Assembly: GCF_003049525.1 (NCBI RefSeq) | Contig: NZ_PYWL01000003.1 | Location: 1 to 64,000 of the forward strand | From: Lysinibacillus fusiformis | GTDB lineage: Bacteria > Bacillota > Bacilli > Bacillales_A > Planococcaceae | Direction: 5' to 3' | DNA length: 64,000 nt | Shown here: piece after piece, positions 26,848 to 34,600 of the stretch | Position numbering within the stretch: the first letter of the stretch is position 1 | How the letters are laid out: every line of letters starts with the position of its first letter | Made by a program: the position numbers and the translations under genes | Notes under the pieces: generated by a model | The model's database searches: none | Seen by the model: the letters and a program-made list of their open reading frames with translations, nothing else | What the model was told of the DNA's origin: nothing

Positions 26848-28272
26848 ATGCTAATAAAGGCTCGAAGAAATATTCGATATCACTATAATGAACCCGACCT
26901 ATTTATATATGGATCAAACGAATTAATAAAATTAAAACTAAGTATTTCAGAATATGATGAAATCACTTCCCTGATTAGTAAGGCCTATCAGGGAAGTGAA
27001 GAAACAGCACTTTTTGAAGAGTTTAACCGCTACACAAAACTCATTCAATTTCTTATAGAAAAACATGTTTTTTATTTAATTGATCCAAAAGTTTATGATC
27101 TTCACAAAAACAGTCTCTATTTGCCGTGGGTTGAAGAGCAATGTCTATCAGTAGAAAAAGGTCTGAGAGACATTGAGGGAATTTGTGTGAACATTCCCGC
27201 ATCTTATTTTGGTGCAATTTATCTCAGTGAATTATTGGCAGAAAATCATATTCAACATGAAATTGTAGAAGTAGAAAATATTGAAGTTTTGGCAGACGGG
27301 AAAATCGCTTCACATTATTATATTGGGAAAAAAGAAGATAAAATATGGGTTTCCACAAGAAATCATCCGAATTTTGAGGCTGTGTCAGCTGAGGATATTT
27401 CAGAGAAGCTTCTAGCAGGTTTCCTTTATTATGGCGCCATTATATCTATCATTGGGAAAGAGGCCCCTGTATTCAGTATTAATTCCCTCATGGAAGTTGA
27501 AAGGAAATTGGCATTTGATGGAATTGAAAAGGTGGATTATCAAATTTCAGGAAGAACGCCTCAAGATGCTATCAAGAATTATAATTCACTCGAAACTTTT
27601 GTAAAAAAATATGATTCAAAGATAGTATCTTTTAATAAAAATAGAGCGTATTTTACTTACAACCAATCACCGTTACAGATTATTACTGTACAAACAGAAG
27701 ACGATGAAAATTACTTCTTTGCAGATATTTCTTATGAAAGGCTCGCACAGTTTCTCTCAGAGGCAGCATTTATCGAAATATTAAAAAATAGTTATTCAAA
27801 GGATCTTCTATTGAAGCAGCAGGGAAAAGTCATCTATAGTACCCAACATCATAAAACAGGGAAACTGTACAGATTAGATCTGAATGAGCTGGAGGAATCA
27901 GAACTTATTAGTAGTTTAATGAATCAAGAAAAGTTATCTACCAATTTCTACCTCCAGGCATGTAGTAGAGGGGGGTATTACTTGTATGCTGTAAATGATA
28001 AATCGGAGGCATTCATTTTTCAGCTCCCTGTAAAAACAGCAGCTCAGTTGATAACAGTTTTACTGACTTGGATTAGTATGCATATGAATGATGTATCTAT
28101 TAAGGAATCATTCTTCCAATCCGTAGATTTAAATGAGCTCCATCTAAAAGAAGTCAGTTCTGTAAATTGGGACAACTCTAATCAAGAAAATTTAGTAAAT
28201 GGTCAGCAGACTACTGTAGGGAAAATACTCAATGATCATGGTTTTGAATATGAACTTTTGGAGGTGGAGTGA
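26848..28272 (+). CDS. E1-like/RRE-containing partner of the YcaO cyclodehydratase
   Basis: A 474-residue protein. The N-terminal ~90 residues (IRYHYNEPDLFIYGSNELIKLKLS...) look like the winged-helix precursor-binding region (RRE) of azole RiPP cyclodehydratase partner proteins. The middle (ICVNIPASYFGAIYLSELLAENHI) resembles a degenerate ThiF/E1 Rossmann fold without a clear ATP-binding glycine motif, like thiopeptide scaffold proteins. It would present the leader to the YcaO protein. I choose ATG 26848, eight bases after AAGGAG. It overlaps the YcaO start by one base. Assignment rests on pattern and context. Confidence 0.72.
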   Translation: MLIKARRNIRYHYNEPDLFIYGSNELIKLKLSISEYDEITSLISKAYQGSEETALFEEFNRYTKLIQFLIEKHVFYLIDPKVYDLHKNSLYLPWVEEQCLSVEKGLRDIEGICVNIPASYFGAIYLSELLAENHIQHEIVEVENIEVLADGKIASHYYIGKKEDKIWVSTRNHPNFEAVSAEDISEKLLAGFLYYGAIISIIGKEAPVFSINSLMEVERKLAFDGIEKVDYQISGRTPQDAIKNYNSLETFVKKYDSKIVSFNKNRAYFTYNQSPLQIITVQTEDDENYFFADISYERLAQFLSEAAFIEILKNSYSKDLLLKQQGKVIYSTQHHKTGKLYRLDLNELEESELISSLMNQEKLSTNFYLQACSRGGYYLYAVNDKSEAFIFQLPVKTAAQLITVLLTWISMHMNDVSIKESFFQSVDLNELHLKEVSSVNWDNSNQENLVNGQQTTVGKILNDHGFEYELLEVE

Positions 28273-29945
28273 TGACCATACAAACAAACATTGCTACGAT
28301 TCTGACAAACCAAAAGTATATTTTTATTCATTCATCAAAGAATGATTCATTCTTTTGCCTAGATTGCTTTAAGGAGCGAACAAAAGAACTGAAAAGCTAT
28401 CAACAATATTTTGGTTGGCAAGAAGACCAGCCAAATCGATTAGAATCAGAAATAATTGATACACTTGTGCAAAAGCTCCAAACAAATAGCGAACCGTTCC
28501 TCTATGAAATAAACCGAGATACATTGGAAATCCAAGCGAAAGCAACCTTCAAGCGAGGAGATTGTCAGTGTAATGTAGATACGGGTTCAAATCGACCTCA
28601 GGAATTGGATACTCTATTCAATGCAAAAGATAATCGACAATTGAGCTTTGAACAAGTAAGAGAAAAGATTGAAAGAAATAAAAAATTAATCTATGCGCAT
28701 CCATCGTCGATTGTAAATGCATTGGCTCGCTCCGGCGATTCTTATGGAACACCAATGGTTCAGACAGAAGTATTGTATAAGGGAATATCAATGCTTTCCT
28801 ATGGTCGGACAGGGACGTATGAAAAGTCAAAATATATTTCTATTTTGGAATCATTGGAGCGCTATGCCACAGCGTTTCCTTATAAAAAGCAACAAAGGGC
28901 AATGCGGGAAAAAGATTCTGAAGTGATTGATCTCACACTGAGTGAAGTGATGGCACAATGCAATTATGGCAATCCAGAAAATTACTCGGAAGATCAGCCA
29001 CTGAATTATGAAAAAGTTTGGGCATTGCATAGTGAAAGAGATGTTCTAATTCCCGAGCAGCTAATTTATTACAACTCTCATGTTGTTTCTAATGAAAAAA
29101 GATATATTTACGAAAGCTCTAATGGCAGTGCTCTCGGTTCAACAGAAGCAGAGGCCAGCCTACACGCGATGCTAGAGCTGATTGAACGCGATGCTTTTTT
29201 AGCTACTTGGTATGGACAGATTCCACCTGTCAGAATTGATGAATCTAGCATTCAATCTAAAAAAATTCAGGCTTATTTGGACTCTTTAAAGCAAAAAAAC
29301 ATCCGTGTACATTTGTTTGATATATCGATGGAAGTGAAAATTCCGACAATCTGGGTTTTATTAGAAAAAGAGGAGCCTAAGGAAAATGAAATGGCCTTCT
29401 ACACGGCTGCGGCGGCTTCCTTTGACTTGGAAGAGTCAATCGAGCGAGCGTTGATTGAAGCTACAACTGCGATTACTGTTTTTACAAATGTCTTCAATAA
29501 TAAGGAATATCAGACAAGGAAACGACAATTGTTGGACAATCCTCAATCGGTGCACAAGTTGGAAGACCACTTGCTACTTTACTCAAACAAGGAGATGAAA
29601 TATGCATTTTCGTTTGCATTGAATACCGAAATGGTGTCTTCCTACGAGCAATTGGAGGCAGGGTATACAATATATCAAGGGAAATTTTCCGAGGTTGTTC
29701 GAACGCTTGAAGGCCAATTGGTCGATATATCTGGTAAAGCGTATCGGGCTATGACAGAAAATCCGAATTTATTTTCTGCAGGATTTGTAAATGTGAAATA
29801 TATAGTGCCTGGCATGCTGACGATGACTTTTGGGCATCAAAATAGACGAGTTGTCAGTCAACGAATTGAAAAGGCTATTCAGTTTAAGAAGACAGGGAAG
29901 CTAGATAAAGACTGGATAGAGAAAACACCCCATCCATTTCCATAA
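28272..29945 (+). CDS. YcaO-type azoline cyclodehydratase
   Basis: A 557-residue ATP-dependent enzyme that cyclises Cys (and possibly Ser/Thr) into azolines. The ATP/Mg site is visible in ESSNGSALGSTEAEASLHAMLELIERDAFLATWYG (about 285-315), with EATTAITVF later. The C-terminus ends TPHPFP, the proline-rich tail usual for cyclodehydrating YcaO proteins. The N-terminal 110 residues hold CLDC (about 30-33) and CQC (about 98-100), like the zinc-binding end of the E1-like partner, suggesting that the E1-like and YcaO proteins were split at an unusual point. ATG overlaps the upstream stop. Confidence 0.93.
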   Translation: MTIQTNIATILTNQKYIFIHSSKNDSFFCLDCFKERTKELKSYQQYFGWQEDQPNRLESEIIDTLVQKLQTNSEPFLYEINRDTLEIQAKATFKRGDCQCNVDTGSNRPQELDTLFNAKDNRQLSFEQVREKIERNKKLIYAHPSSIVNALARSGDSYGTPMVQTEVLYKGISMLSYGRTGTYEKSKYISILESLERYATAFPYKKQQRAMREKDSEVIDLTLSEVMAQCNYGNPENYSEDQPLNYEKVWALHSERDVLIPEQLIYYNSHVVSNEKRYIYESSNGSALGSTEAEASLHAMLELIERDAFLATWYGQIPPVRIDESSIQSKKIQAYLDSLKQKNIRVHLFDISMEVKIPTIWVLLEKEEPKENEMAFYTAAAASFDLEESIERALIEATTAITVFTNVFNNKEYQTRKRQLLDNPQSVHKLEDHLLLYSNKEMKYAFSFALNTEMVSSYEQLEAGYTIYQGKFSEVVRTLEGQLVDISGKAYRAMTENPNLFSAGFVNVKYIVPGMLTMTFGHQNRRVVSQRIEKAIQFKKTGKLDKDWIEKTPHPFP

Positions 29946-29965
29946 TTGAACGGGAGGGAATAAGG

Positions 29966-31132
29966 ATGATTGATCAACAATATTTAGATCGATTCGGAGA
30001 GGATCGCTATAAGCAATCATTGTCTGTTGCACATGTTGATGAAGAACCACTGTTTAATAATCATTTAGATGTGATTGACATGAAATTTTTGAAGGAGCTT
30101 GGTAAAAGTGATGGCTGGAGTTCCATTATTTACGATCTCTATTATTATTTAGAGATGATTCAGCGGATAGATTTTTTCAGCAAATACTATTTCCATTCTT
30201 TTTCTCCCAAAGCTAGAAATATAGATAGTCTTAAATTGGTATTTGTTCATAAAACGCATATGTTTGTATACAAAGCATTAACAGACAAAGTTTATGTATA
30301 TCACCAAGAATATTTTAAAGGATTGAATGCTGAAAGAGACTATCTCGTCATCGTAAATGACAATCGTCAGCTCCAAAAATATTATGGTGAGTTTTCTTTA
30401 ATGCTAAGTTTATTGAATACAGGTCATTATCTTTATAATCTTGACTATGTTTTAAATGGTCATCAAATTCGTCACCGTAAACTAACAACAGCATCGCTTG
30501 AAAAGCCTGTTGAATTTGTCACAATTCCGCTTGTATTGGAAATAGCTTTAGACCAAGAATATCATTTGAGTACAACAGATATAAAAGCGCAACCGGAGAC
30601 AGAATTTTTCAGGAGAAGAGTATCGGAGCAAAATATTAAAGGCGATGCAGTAGTTAAAAAGTTGATGTCAGTTAATACACACCATCGAATACTGCAGGAG
30701 TTCCAAGTAGCTGTGCAGGACTATCCTGGAATAGGCTTGTGGACGTTTATAGATAATATTACTGATGTCAAAAGTGGTTTTTATCGGATTGGAGAAACGT
30801 GTGAATTTATTCAACCGAAAGGTAAACTTATGTATACGAAGATGTTGCAAGAATATCAAGATTTCACTAATTTGGAAGGCATGTATTATTGGCTATTTTT
30901 TACCTTTGAGAAATCAGGTCAGGATTATGATGATATTTTTTTAAGGATGGGTCATTTTGCACAGCATTTATCTATTATTGCTGCGAAGTATGGATTGGCT
31001 GCTCGAGGGATTAAAAATTATAATGACAAAATAATAAAAGAAAAATTCAAACTAGAGAACAATGAACAACTTGGCTACTCGTTAAATCTTTTTAAGAGCT
31101 GGAACACAAGTCACAGTATATTTCTAAAATAA
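29966..31132 (+). CDS. Large nitroreductase-fold protein, probably two-domain azoline-oxidase relative
   Basis: A 388-residue protein. Two segments look like the dimer/FMN region of nitroreductases: DNRQLQKYYGEFSLMLSLLNTGHYLYNLDY (about 130-160) and MGHFAQHLSIIAAKYGLAARGIKNYND (about 333-359). This suggests a tandem or inactive-plus-active nitroreductase-like protein. In azole RiPP pathways such enzymes oxidise azolines to azoles with FMN. A second, smaller nitroreductase-type protein lies at 32002, so this copy may be structural or act at a different step. ATG follows GGGAGGG. Confidence 0.6.
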   Translation: MIDQQYLDRFGEDRYKQSLSVAHVDEEPLFNNHLDVIDMKFLKELGKSDGWSSIIYDLYYYLEMIQRIDFFSKYYFHSFSPKARNIDSLKLVFVHKTHMFVYKALTDKVYVYHQEYFKGLNAERDYLVIVNDNRQLQKYYGEFSLMLSLLNTGHYLYNLDYVLNGHQIRHRKLTTASLEKPVEFVTIPLVLEIALDQEYHLSTTDIKAQPETEFFRRRVSEQNIKGDAVVKKLMSVNTHHRILQEFQVAVQDYPGIGLWTFIDNITDVKSGFYRIGETCEFIQPKGKLMYTKMLQEYQDFTNLEGMYYWLFFTFEKSGQDYDDIFLRMGHFAQHLSIIAAKYGLAARGIKNYNDKIIKEKFKLENNEQLGYSLNLFKSWNTSHSIFLK

Positions 31133-31143
31133 AGGAGGACCTT

Positions 31144-31977
31144 ATGTGGGTATCTAAACATTTATTCATTCATGATTATGTCTTAATTGAAGAATTTTTA
31201 AAAGAGTGTTTGTTGCCATATTTAGATAGAGAAAAAGTTCGATATTTTTTCATTCGTTATTGGGATGGTGGTCCCCATATCCGATTGAGATACCAAACAG
31301 CACAAGACGCAGCAGAAAAAATTGAAAAAGAATTGGAGCACTTATTGGAGAGCTTTCATCTAAAGCATAGTAGTCACTCATTTCAAGCTATTTCCTATGA
31401 TGAGGCGATCATTCAGACAGAAGGCATTGTACCAACTGCTCCGTATCCGAACTTTTCAATTCAGGCGATCGAGTATGTACCAGAGCTAAACCGTTATGGG
31501 GGGGAGGCAGCAATGGCGTTGTCTGAAGAACTATTTGTCCACTCTTCAAAATTTGCTGGACAAATTATTCAAAAGCTTAATCGAACTCAGCGTTATGTGT
31601 TAGCCATTGACCTCATGTATAACTGTACAAAAATTGCTCAAGAATTAGGATATATTGAGAAGCATGAGACAATGTTTCATGCGTATCGTGAAATATGGAC
31701 TCAATTTTCTCAAAATAAGACCCCAGAGCAAATATATAAAGTGATTAACAACAGAATCGATCAATTGAAAAATGGAGAACTTGCCATTGAATTCTATCAG
31801 CCCTATCTTAAGGTTTTTAAATCTATGCTTGCTCAAATAAAGTTATGTCAAACGACAATGGAGCCAAAGTACGCCTTTTATATTGTCATTTCTCATCTTC
31901 ATATGTTGAATAATCGATTAGGGGTATCTCCGGAATATGAATTCATTTTTTCAGATGCTTTTCTTAAAGCTGGGTGA
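31144..31977 (+). CDS. Second thiopeptide-type biosynthesis protein, candidate pyridine synthase
   Basis: A 277-residue stand-alone protein of the thiopeptide-type biosynthesis domain: VRYFFIRYWDGGPHIRLRYQ (about 34-53) is the family hallmark, more canonical than in the protein at 21869. A split elimination protein plus a second copy of this fold is the arrangement of thiopeptide clusters, where one eliminates glutamate and the other performs the aza-cycloaddition that forms the pyridine and releases the leader. Which copy does which is inferred only. ATG follows AAAGGAGGA, 11 bases after the previous gene. Confidence 0.85.
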   Translation: MWVSKHLFIHDYVLIEEFLKECLLPYLDREKVRYFFIRYWDGGPHIRLRYQTAQDAAEKIEKELEHLLESFHLKHSSHSFQAISYDEAIIQTEGIVPTAPYPNFSIQAIEYVPELNRYGGEAAMALSEELFVHSSKFAGQIIQKLNRTQRYVLAIDLMYNCTKIAQELGYIEKHETMFHAYREIWTQFSQNKTPEQIYKVINNRIDQLKNGELAIEFYQPYLKVFKSMLAQIKLCQTTMEPKYAFYIVISHLHMLNNRLGVSPEYEFIFSDAFLKAG

Positions 31978-32001
31978 TTTCTTAAAAAGGAGGAAATGAA
32001 T

Positions 32002-32733
32002 GTGTGGAACTTTAAAGGAGAGAGGAATATAGAGAAAAAATTCATTGATTATCATATGATGTCAATCAATGAACCTGAATTCACCAATACTCAAGTATAT
32101 GCGCATAGACCGAGAGAGTTGCAGGGAAATGGCAATTATCCGTTAATTGATTTAGATTATACGATTGACGATAATAATATATTTGAAAAAACATTAGGGA
32201 CGAGATATTCGGCAAGGGAACCATTCAAGACGAATGTGAAGGTCGATAAAAAGGTAATGGCACAATTTACTCAATTGGCCATGATTGGTGGTGAAAAAGA
32301 AAACCGTACATACCCTTCTGGGGGGGCACAGTACTATGTTAATATTTATTTTTTATTCAACGAGCAATTGGTAGACGTTGATTTGATAGAGCAGGGGAAT
32401 ATTATGCTGCTGAATAGTGATACTCAAAAATTATTAGTTAAACAATACGTGCCGTGGGATGAAATGAGTAAAGCGTTTATCCAAAAGTATTTGGCAAATA
32501 CCGCTCAGTTCGCAGTTGCTTTGAGCTGTGATATGTCAGGAATCTCAGGAAAGTATACAGATATCTCCTATAAATTGGTTCAACAGGAGGCCGGACATAT
32601 TGGACAAAATATTCAGTTGGTAGCGAATTACTTAGGGTTGGAAAGTGTACCATTGGGCGGTTTTTATGATATTGAGTTATCAAAACTTTTGAGTGATAAC
32701 CAAACATCCTTGTATGCATTTCTTATAGGATAG
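32002..32733 (+). CDS. SagB-type nitroreductase (azoline oxidase)
   Basis: A 243-residue FMN enzyme that dehydrogenates thiazolines to thiazoles. The FMN-binding TRYSAREPF (about 69-77), the YPSGGAQYYVNIYFL strand (about 99-113) and the C-terminal QQEAGHIGQNIQLVANYLGLESVPLGGFYD (about 196-225) follow SagB-type dehydrogenases. AAGGAGG lies 8 bases before GTG 32002 but only 2 before ATG 31996, so I prefer GTG. Confidence 0.88.
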   Translation: MWNFKGERNIEKKFIDYHMMSINEPEFTNTQVYAHRPRELQGNGNYPLIDLDYTIDDNNIFEKTLGTRYSAREPFKTNVKVDKKVMAQFTQLAMIGGEKENRTYPSGGAQYYVNIYFLFNEQLVDVDLIEQGNIMLLNSDTQKLLVKQYVPWDEMSKAFIQKYLANTAQFAVALSCDMSGISGKYTDISYKLVQQEAGHIGQNIQLVANYLGLESVPLGGFYDIELSKLLSDNQTSLYAFLIG

Positions 32734-32752
32734 AAAGGAGTGGAGGTTGAAT

Positions 32753-33595
32753 ATGTATTGCTTAAAATTGAAATATCAAGTAAAAAAAATGAACGATTTC
32801 TTTATGATCCAGGATTGTATAACATTAGAAACAGTCATGGCCTTTAAAGTTAAAGATATCGAGTTTAATAGATTAAAAGAGATTATTTATCATGGAATCG
32901 ATGAAACAATGGACTGCTCAGAAAATAAGCTTGGAAATCAGCTTTTGGAAAAGGACCCTACATTGTTTATCTCCTATGAAAAACAAAAATCCAGAGATCT
33001 ATTGAATCTAGTGAGAAGCTATACAGAATTTTTTACCCCTTATTTCATTTCTACAGAAGCTATTGTAGAGTACTTGATTTTTGCAGAAAAAATTATTGAT
33101 ACAGGGAAAATCTTTAACATTCAAGTCATGTTAGAAGATAAATTCCCAAATGTTCAAGAGTTTCTGGAAAAATCACCGTTTGTACAAACGATCTATGATG
33201 AAAACCCACAGGACAATATTGATTTGCTAATTGGAACACAAAAGAAAATCGCAGAAATCAATCAAGTTGAATCTTTTGCAAAGTATATACTGGCATTGAG
33301 CTGTCAGGAAAATAGTTTAGAGATTGGTCCATTAATCAATACAACGAAGTTTGAAATTCCTAAGTTTTCAACAGAAGGTGAGCTGAATGCAGCCATCATG
33401 CATCATGAAGAGTTGTTGATGTGTTTCTTCTTGGAAAGAATTCTATTTATTCAGTTATTTAATTTATATAATAAAATGCGACAAAATGAGTTTTTCCCCA
33501 CTAGAAACAAAGTCTGTATTAATCGAATGGACCTTCAAGGATATAGTGAAGCGGTTACGCTGTATCCCAAATATTTGGTTGAGTTTGTCGTATGA
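32753..33595 (+). CDS. Unknown cluster protein, 280 residues
   Basis: No family recognised. The product is soluble, rich in alpha helix and starts MYCLKLKYQVKKMNDFFMIQDCITL. It contains LALSCQENSLEIGPLINTTKFEIPKF in the middle and a hydrophobic helical stretch (MCFFLERILFIQLFNLYNKM, about 222-241) near the end. GGAGG is 6 bases before ATG 32753; an in-frame TTG at 32747 is also possible. It is the last gene before the terminator at 33613, 19 bases after the SagB-type gene, so it belongs to the biosynthetic operon and may tailor, protect or scaffold. Confidence 0.8.
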   Translation: MYCLKLKYQVKKMNDFFMIQDCITLETVMAFKVKDIEFNRLKEIIYHGIDETMDCSENKLGNQLLEKDPTLFISYEKQKSRDLLNLVRSYTEFFTPYFISTEAIVEYLIFAEKIIDTGKIFNIQVMLEDKFPNVQEFLEKSPFVQTIYDENPQDNIDLLIGTQKKIAEINQVESFAKYILALSCQENSLEIGPLINTTKFEIPKFSTEGELNAAIMHHEELLMCFFLERILFIQLFNLYNKMRQNEFFPTRNKVCINRMDLQGYSEAVTLYPKYLVEFVV

Positions 33596-33612
33596 AAAAT
33601 TTCATAATTGTA

Positions 33613-33653
33613 AGGAAAATACTCGTAACTGTGTATTTTCCTCTTTTTTTTTT
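33613..33653 (+). terminator. Terminator of the biosynthetic operon
   Basis: AGGAAAATAC (33613-33622) pairs perfectly with GTATTTTCCT (33633-33642), followed by C and ten T. It separates the biosynthetic genes from the agr-type genes. Confidence 0.93.
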
Positions 33654-33753
33654 GCATATATGTAATCAGAGTAGTAAGTTACTAAATATTAAAAAAAATG
33701 ATAGAAGAGCAAGATATACTATTATTGTAAAGAAAAACAAGGAGGGGATAAAA

Positions 33754-34344
33754 ATGGAAATACTGCTAAAGGGATTTAGGGAAGACGTGTTGGCAGAATA
33801 TATGGTTAGGAAATTAAAAGAAAGACAAGAACTGACCAGAATTCAAGAATTGAAGTGTAAATTGGGTATTGAAGTCTGCCTCATTAATCTTGGGAAGGCC
33901 GTTCCTGTATACTTGACAGCATTTTTACTGCATTCAGTTTGGCTAACATTTATTTTTCACAGTGCTTATTTATTAGTACGGGTCTATGCTAGAGGTATTC
34001 ATGCTCAAAAAAGCAGTACCTGCACGTTGATAAGCATTTTCCTTTTCGGAATACTACCGATCATCATACGAGATATTTCAATATCAGAATCGATGTTTTG
34101 GATAGGTATTCTAGCTGTATATATCTGTCTTTATAAATATGCCCCTCAAGATACAGAAAAGAACCGTGTTAATGATAAAGCGTTGAGAGTAAAACTGAGA
34201 AACAGAGCCATTATTGGCTATTCGATTTGTGTAGCAGTAATGGTTAGTACAAGCTCACAACTAGTCATCAATCAAGTATTTTTTGGAAGTCTACTAGCTG
34301 TATGCTGTATTCTTCCATTAACATATAAATTATTGAAAAAATAA
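33754..34344 (+). CDS. agrB: AgrB-like peptide-processing membrane protease
   Basis: AgrB cuts the C-terminal tail from AgrD and joins the peptide into a thiolactone. The protein has 196 residues and several hydrophobic helices. The catalytic pair is visible in RGIHAQKSSTC: His and Cys seven residues apart, as in Staphylococcus AgrB (His77, Cys84). ATG 33754 follows AAGGAGGGG; the open frame runs back to 33592 but overlaps the terminator. TATACT at 33715-33720 may be a -10 box. It lies 15 bases before the AgrD gene. Confidence 0.92.
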   Translation: MEILLKGFREDVLAEYMVRKLKERQELTRIQELKCKLGIEVCLINLGKAVPVYLTAFLLHSVWLTFIFHSAYLLVRVYARGIHAQKSSTCTLISIFLFGILPIIIRDISISESMFWIGILAVYICLYKYAPQDTEKNRVNDKALRVKLRNRAIIGYSICVAVMVSTSSQLVINQVFFGSLLAVCCILPLTYKLLKK

Positions 34345-34359
34345 GGGAGGAAGAAGAAA

Positions 34360-34491
34360 ATGAAGAAAATTCAAAATATGTTTGCAGAAGGTCTAACAAA
34401 ACTGTTTGTTGCAGTAGGCGGGTTAAGTGTTCATAATTTCTGTGTATTGTATTCATTTGAACCAACAATTCCAGAAGAACTCAAAAAGTAA
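34360..34491 (+). CDS. agrD: AgrD-like autoinducing peptide precursor
   Basis: A 43-residue gene. The parts match AgrD: an amphipathic N-terminus (MKKIQNMFAEGLTKLFVAVG), a central GLSVHNFCVLYS and an acidic tail FEPTIPEELKK. In Listeria AgrD the ring-forming CFMFV is followed by YEPKSP; by alignment the ring here would be CVLYS (five residues, Cys thiol joined to the last carboxyl), possibly one residue longer. The exocyclic N-terminal tail cannot be fixed by sequence. GGGAGG lies 9 bases before ATG, just after agrB. Confidence 0.88.
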   Translation: MKKIQNMFAEGLTKLFVAVGGLSVHNFCVLYSFEPTIPEELKK

Positions 34492-34531
34492 ATTATATGT
34501 GAAATACTAGGTTTTCGCTAAAAATTCTAAA

Positions 34532-34561
34532 TTTTGCTAATTTGGTTTTCTATAGTATAAT
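34532..34561 (+). promoter_or_regulatory. Possible separate promoter for agrC-agrA
   Basis: TATAAT (34556-34561) matches the -10 consensus; 17 bases upstream TTTGCT (34533-34538) is a weak -35. The 109-base gap between agrD and agrC makes a second start plausible. Confidence 0.45.
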
Positions 34562-34600
34562 ATTCATACTAGATTCCTATAGAGAGATGAGGATTAGCGT

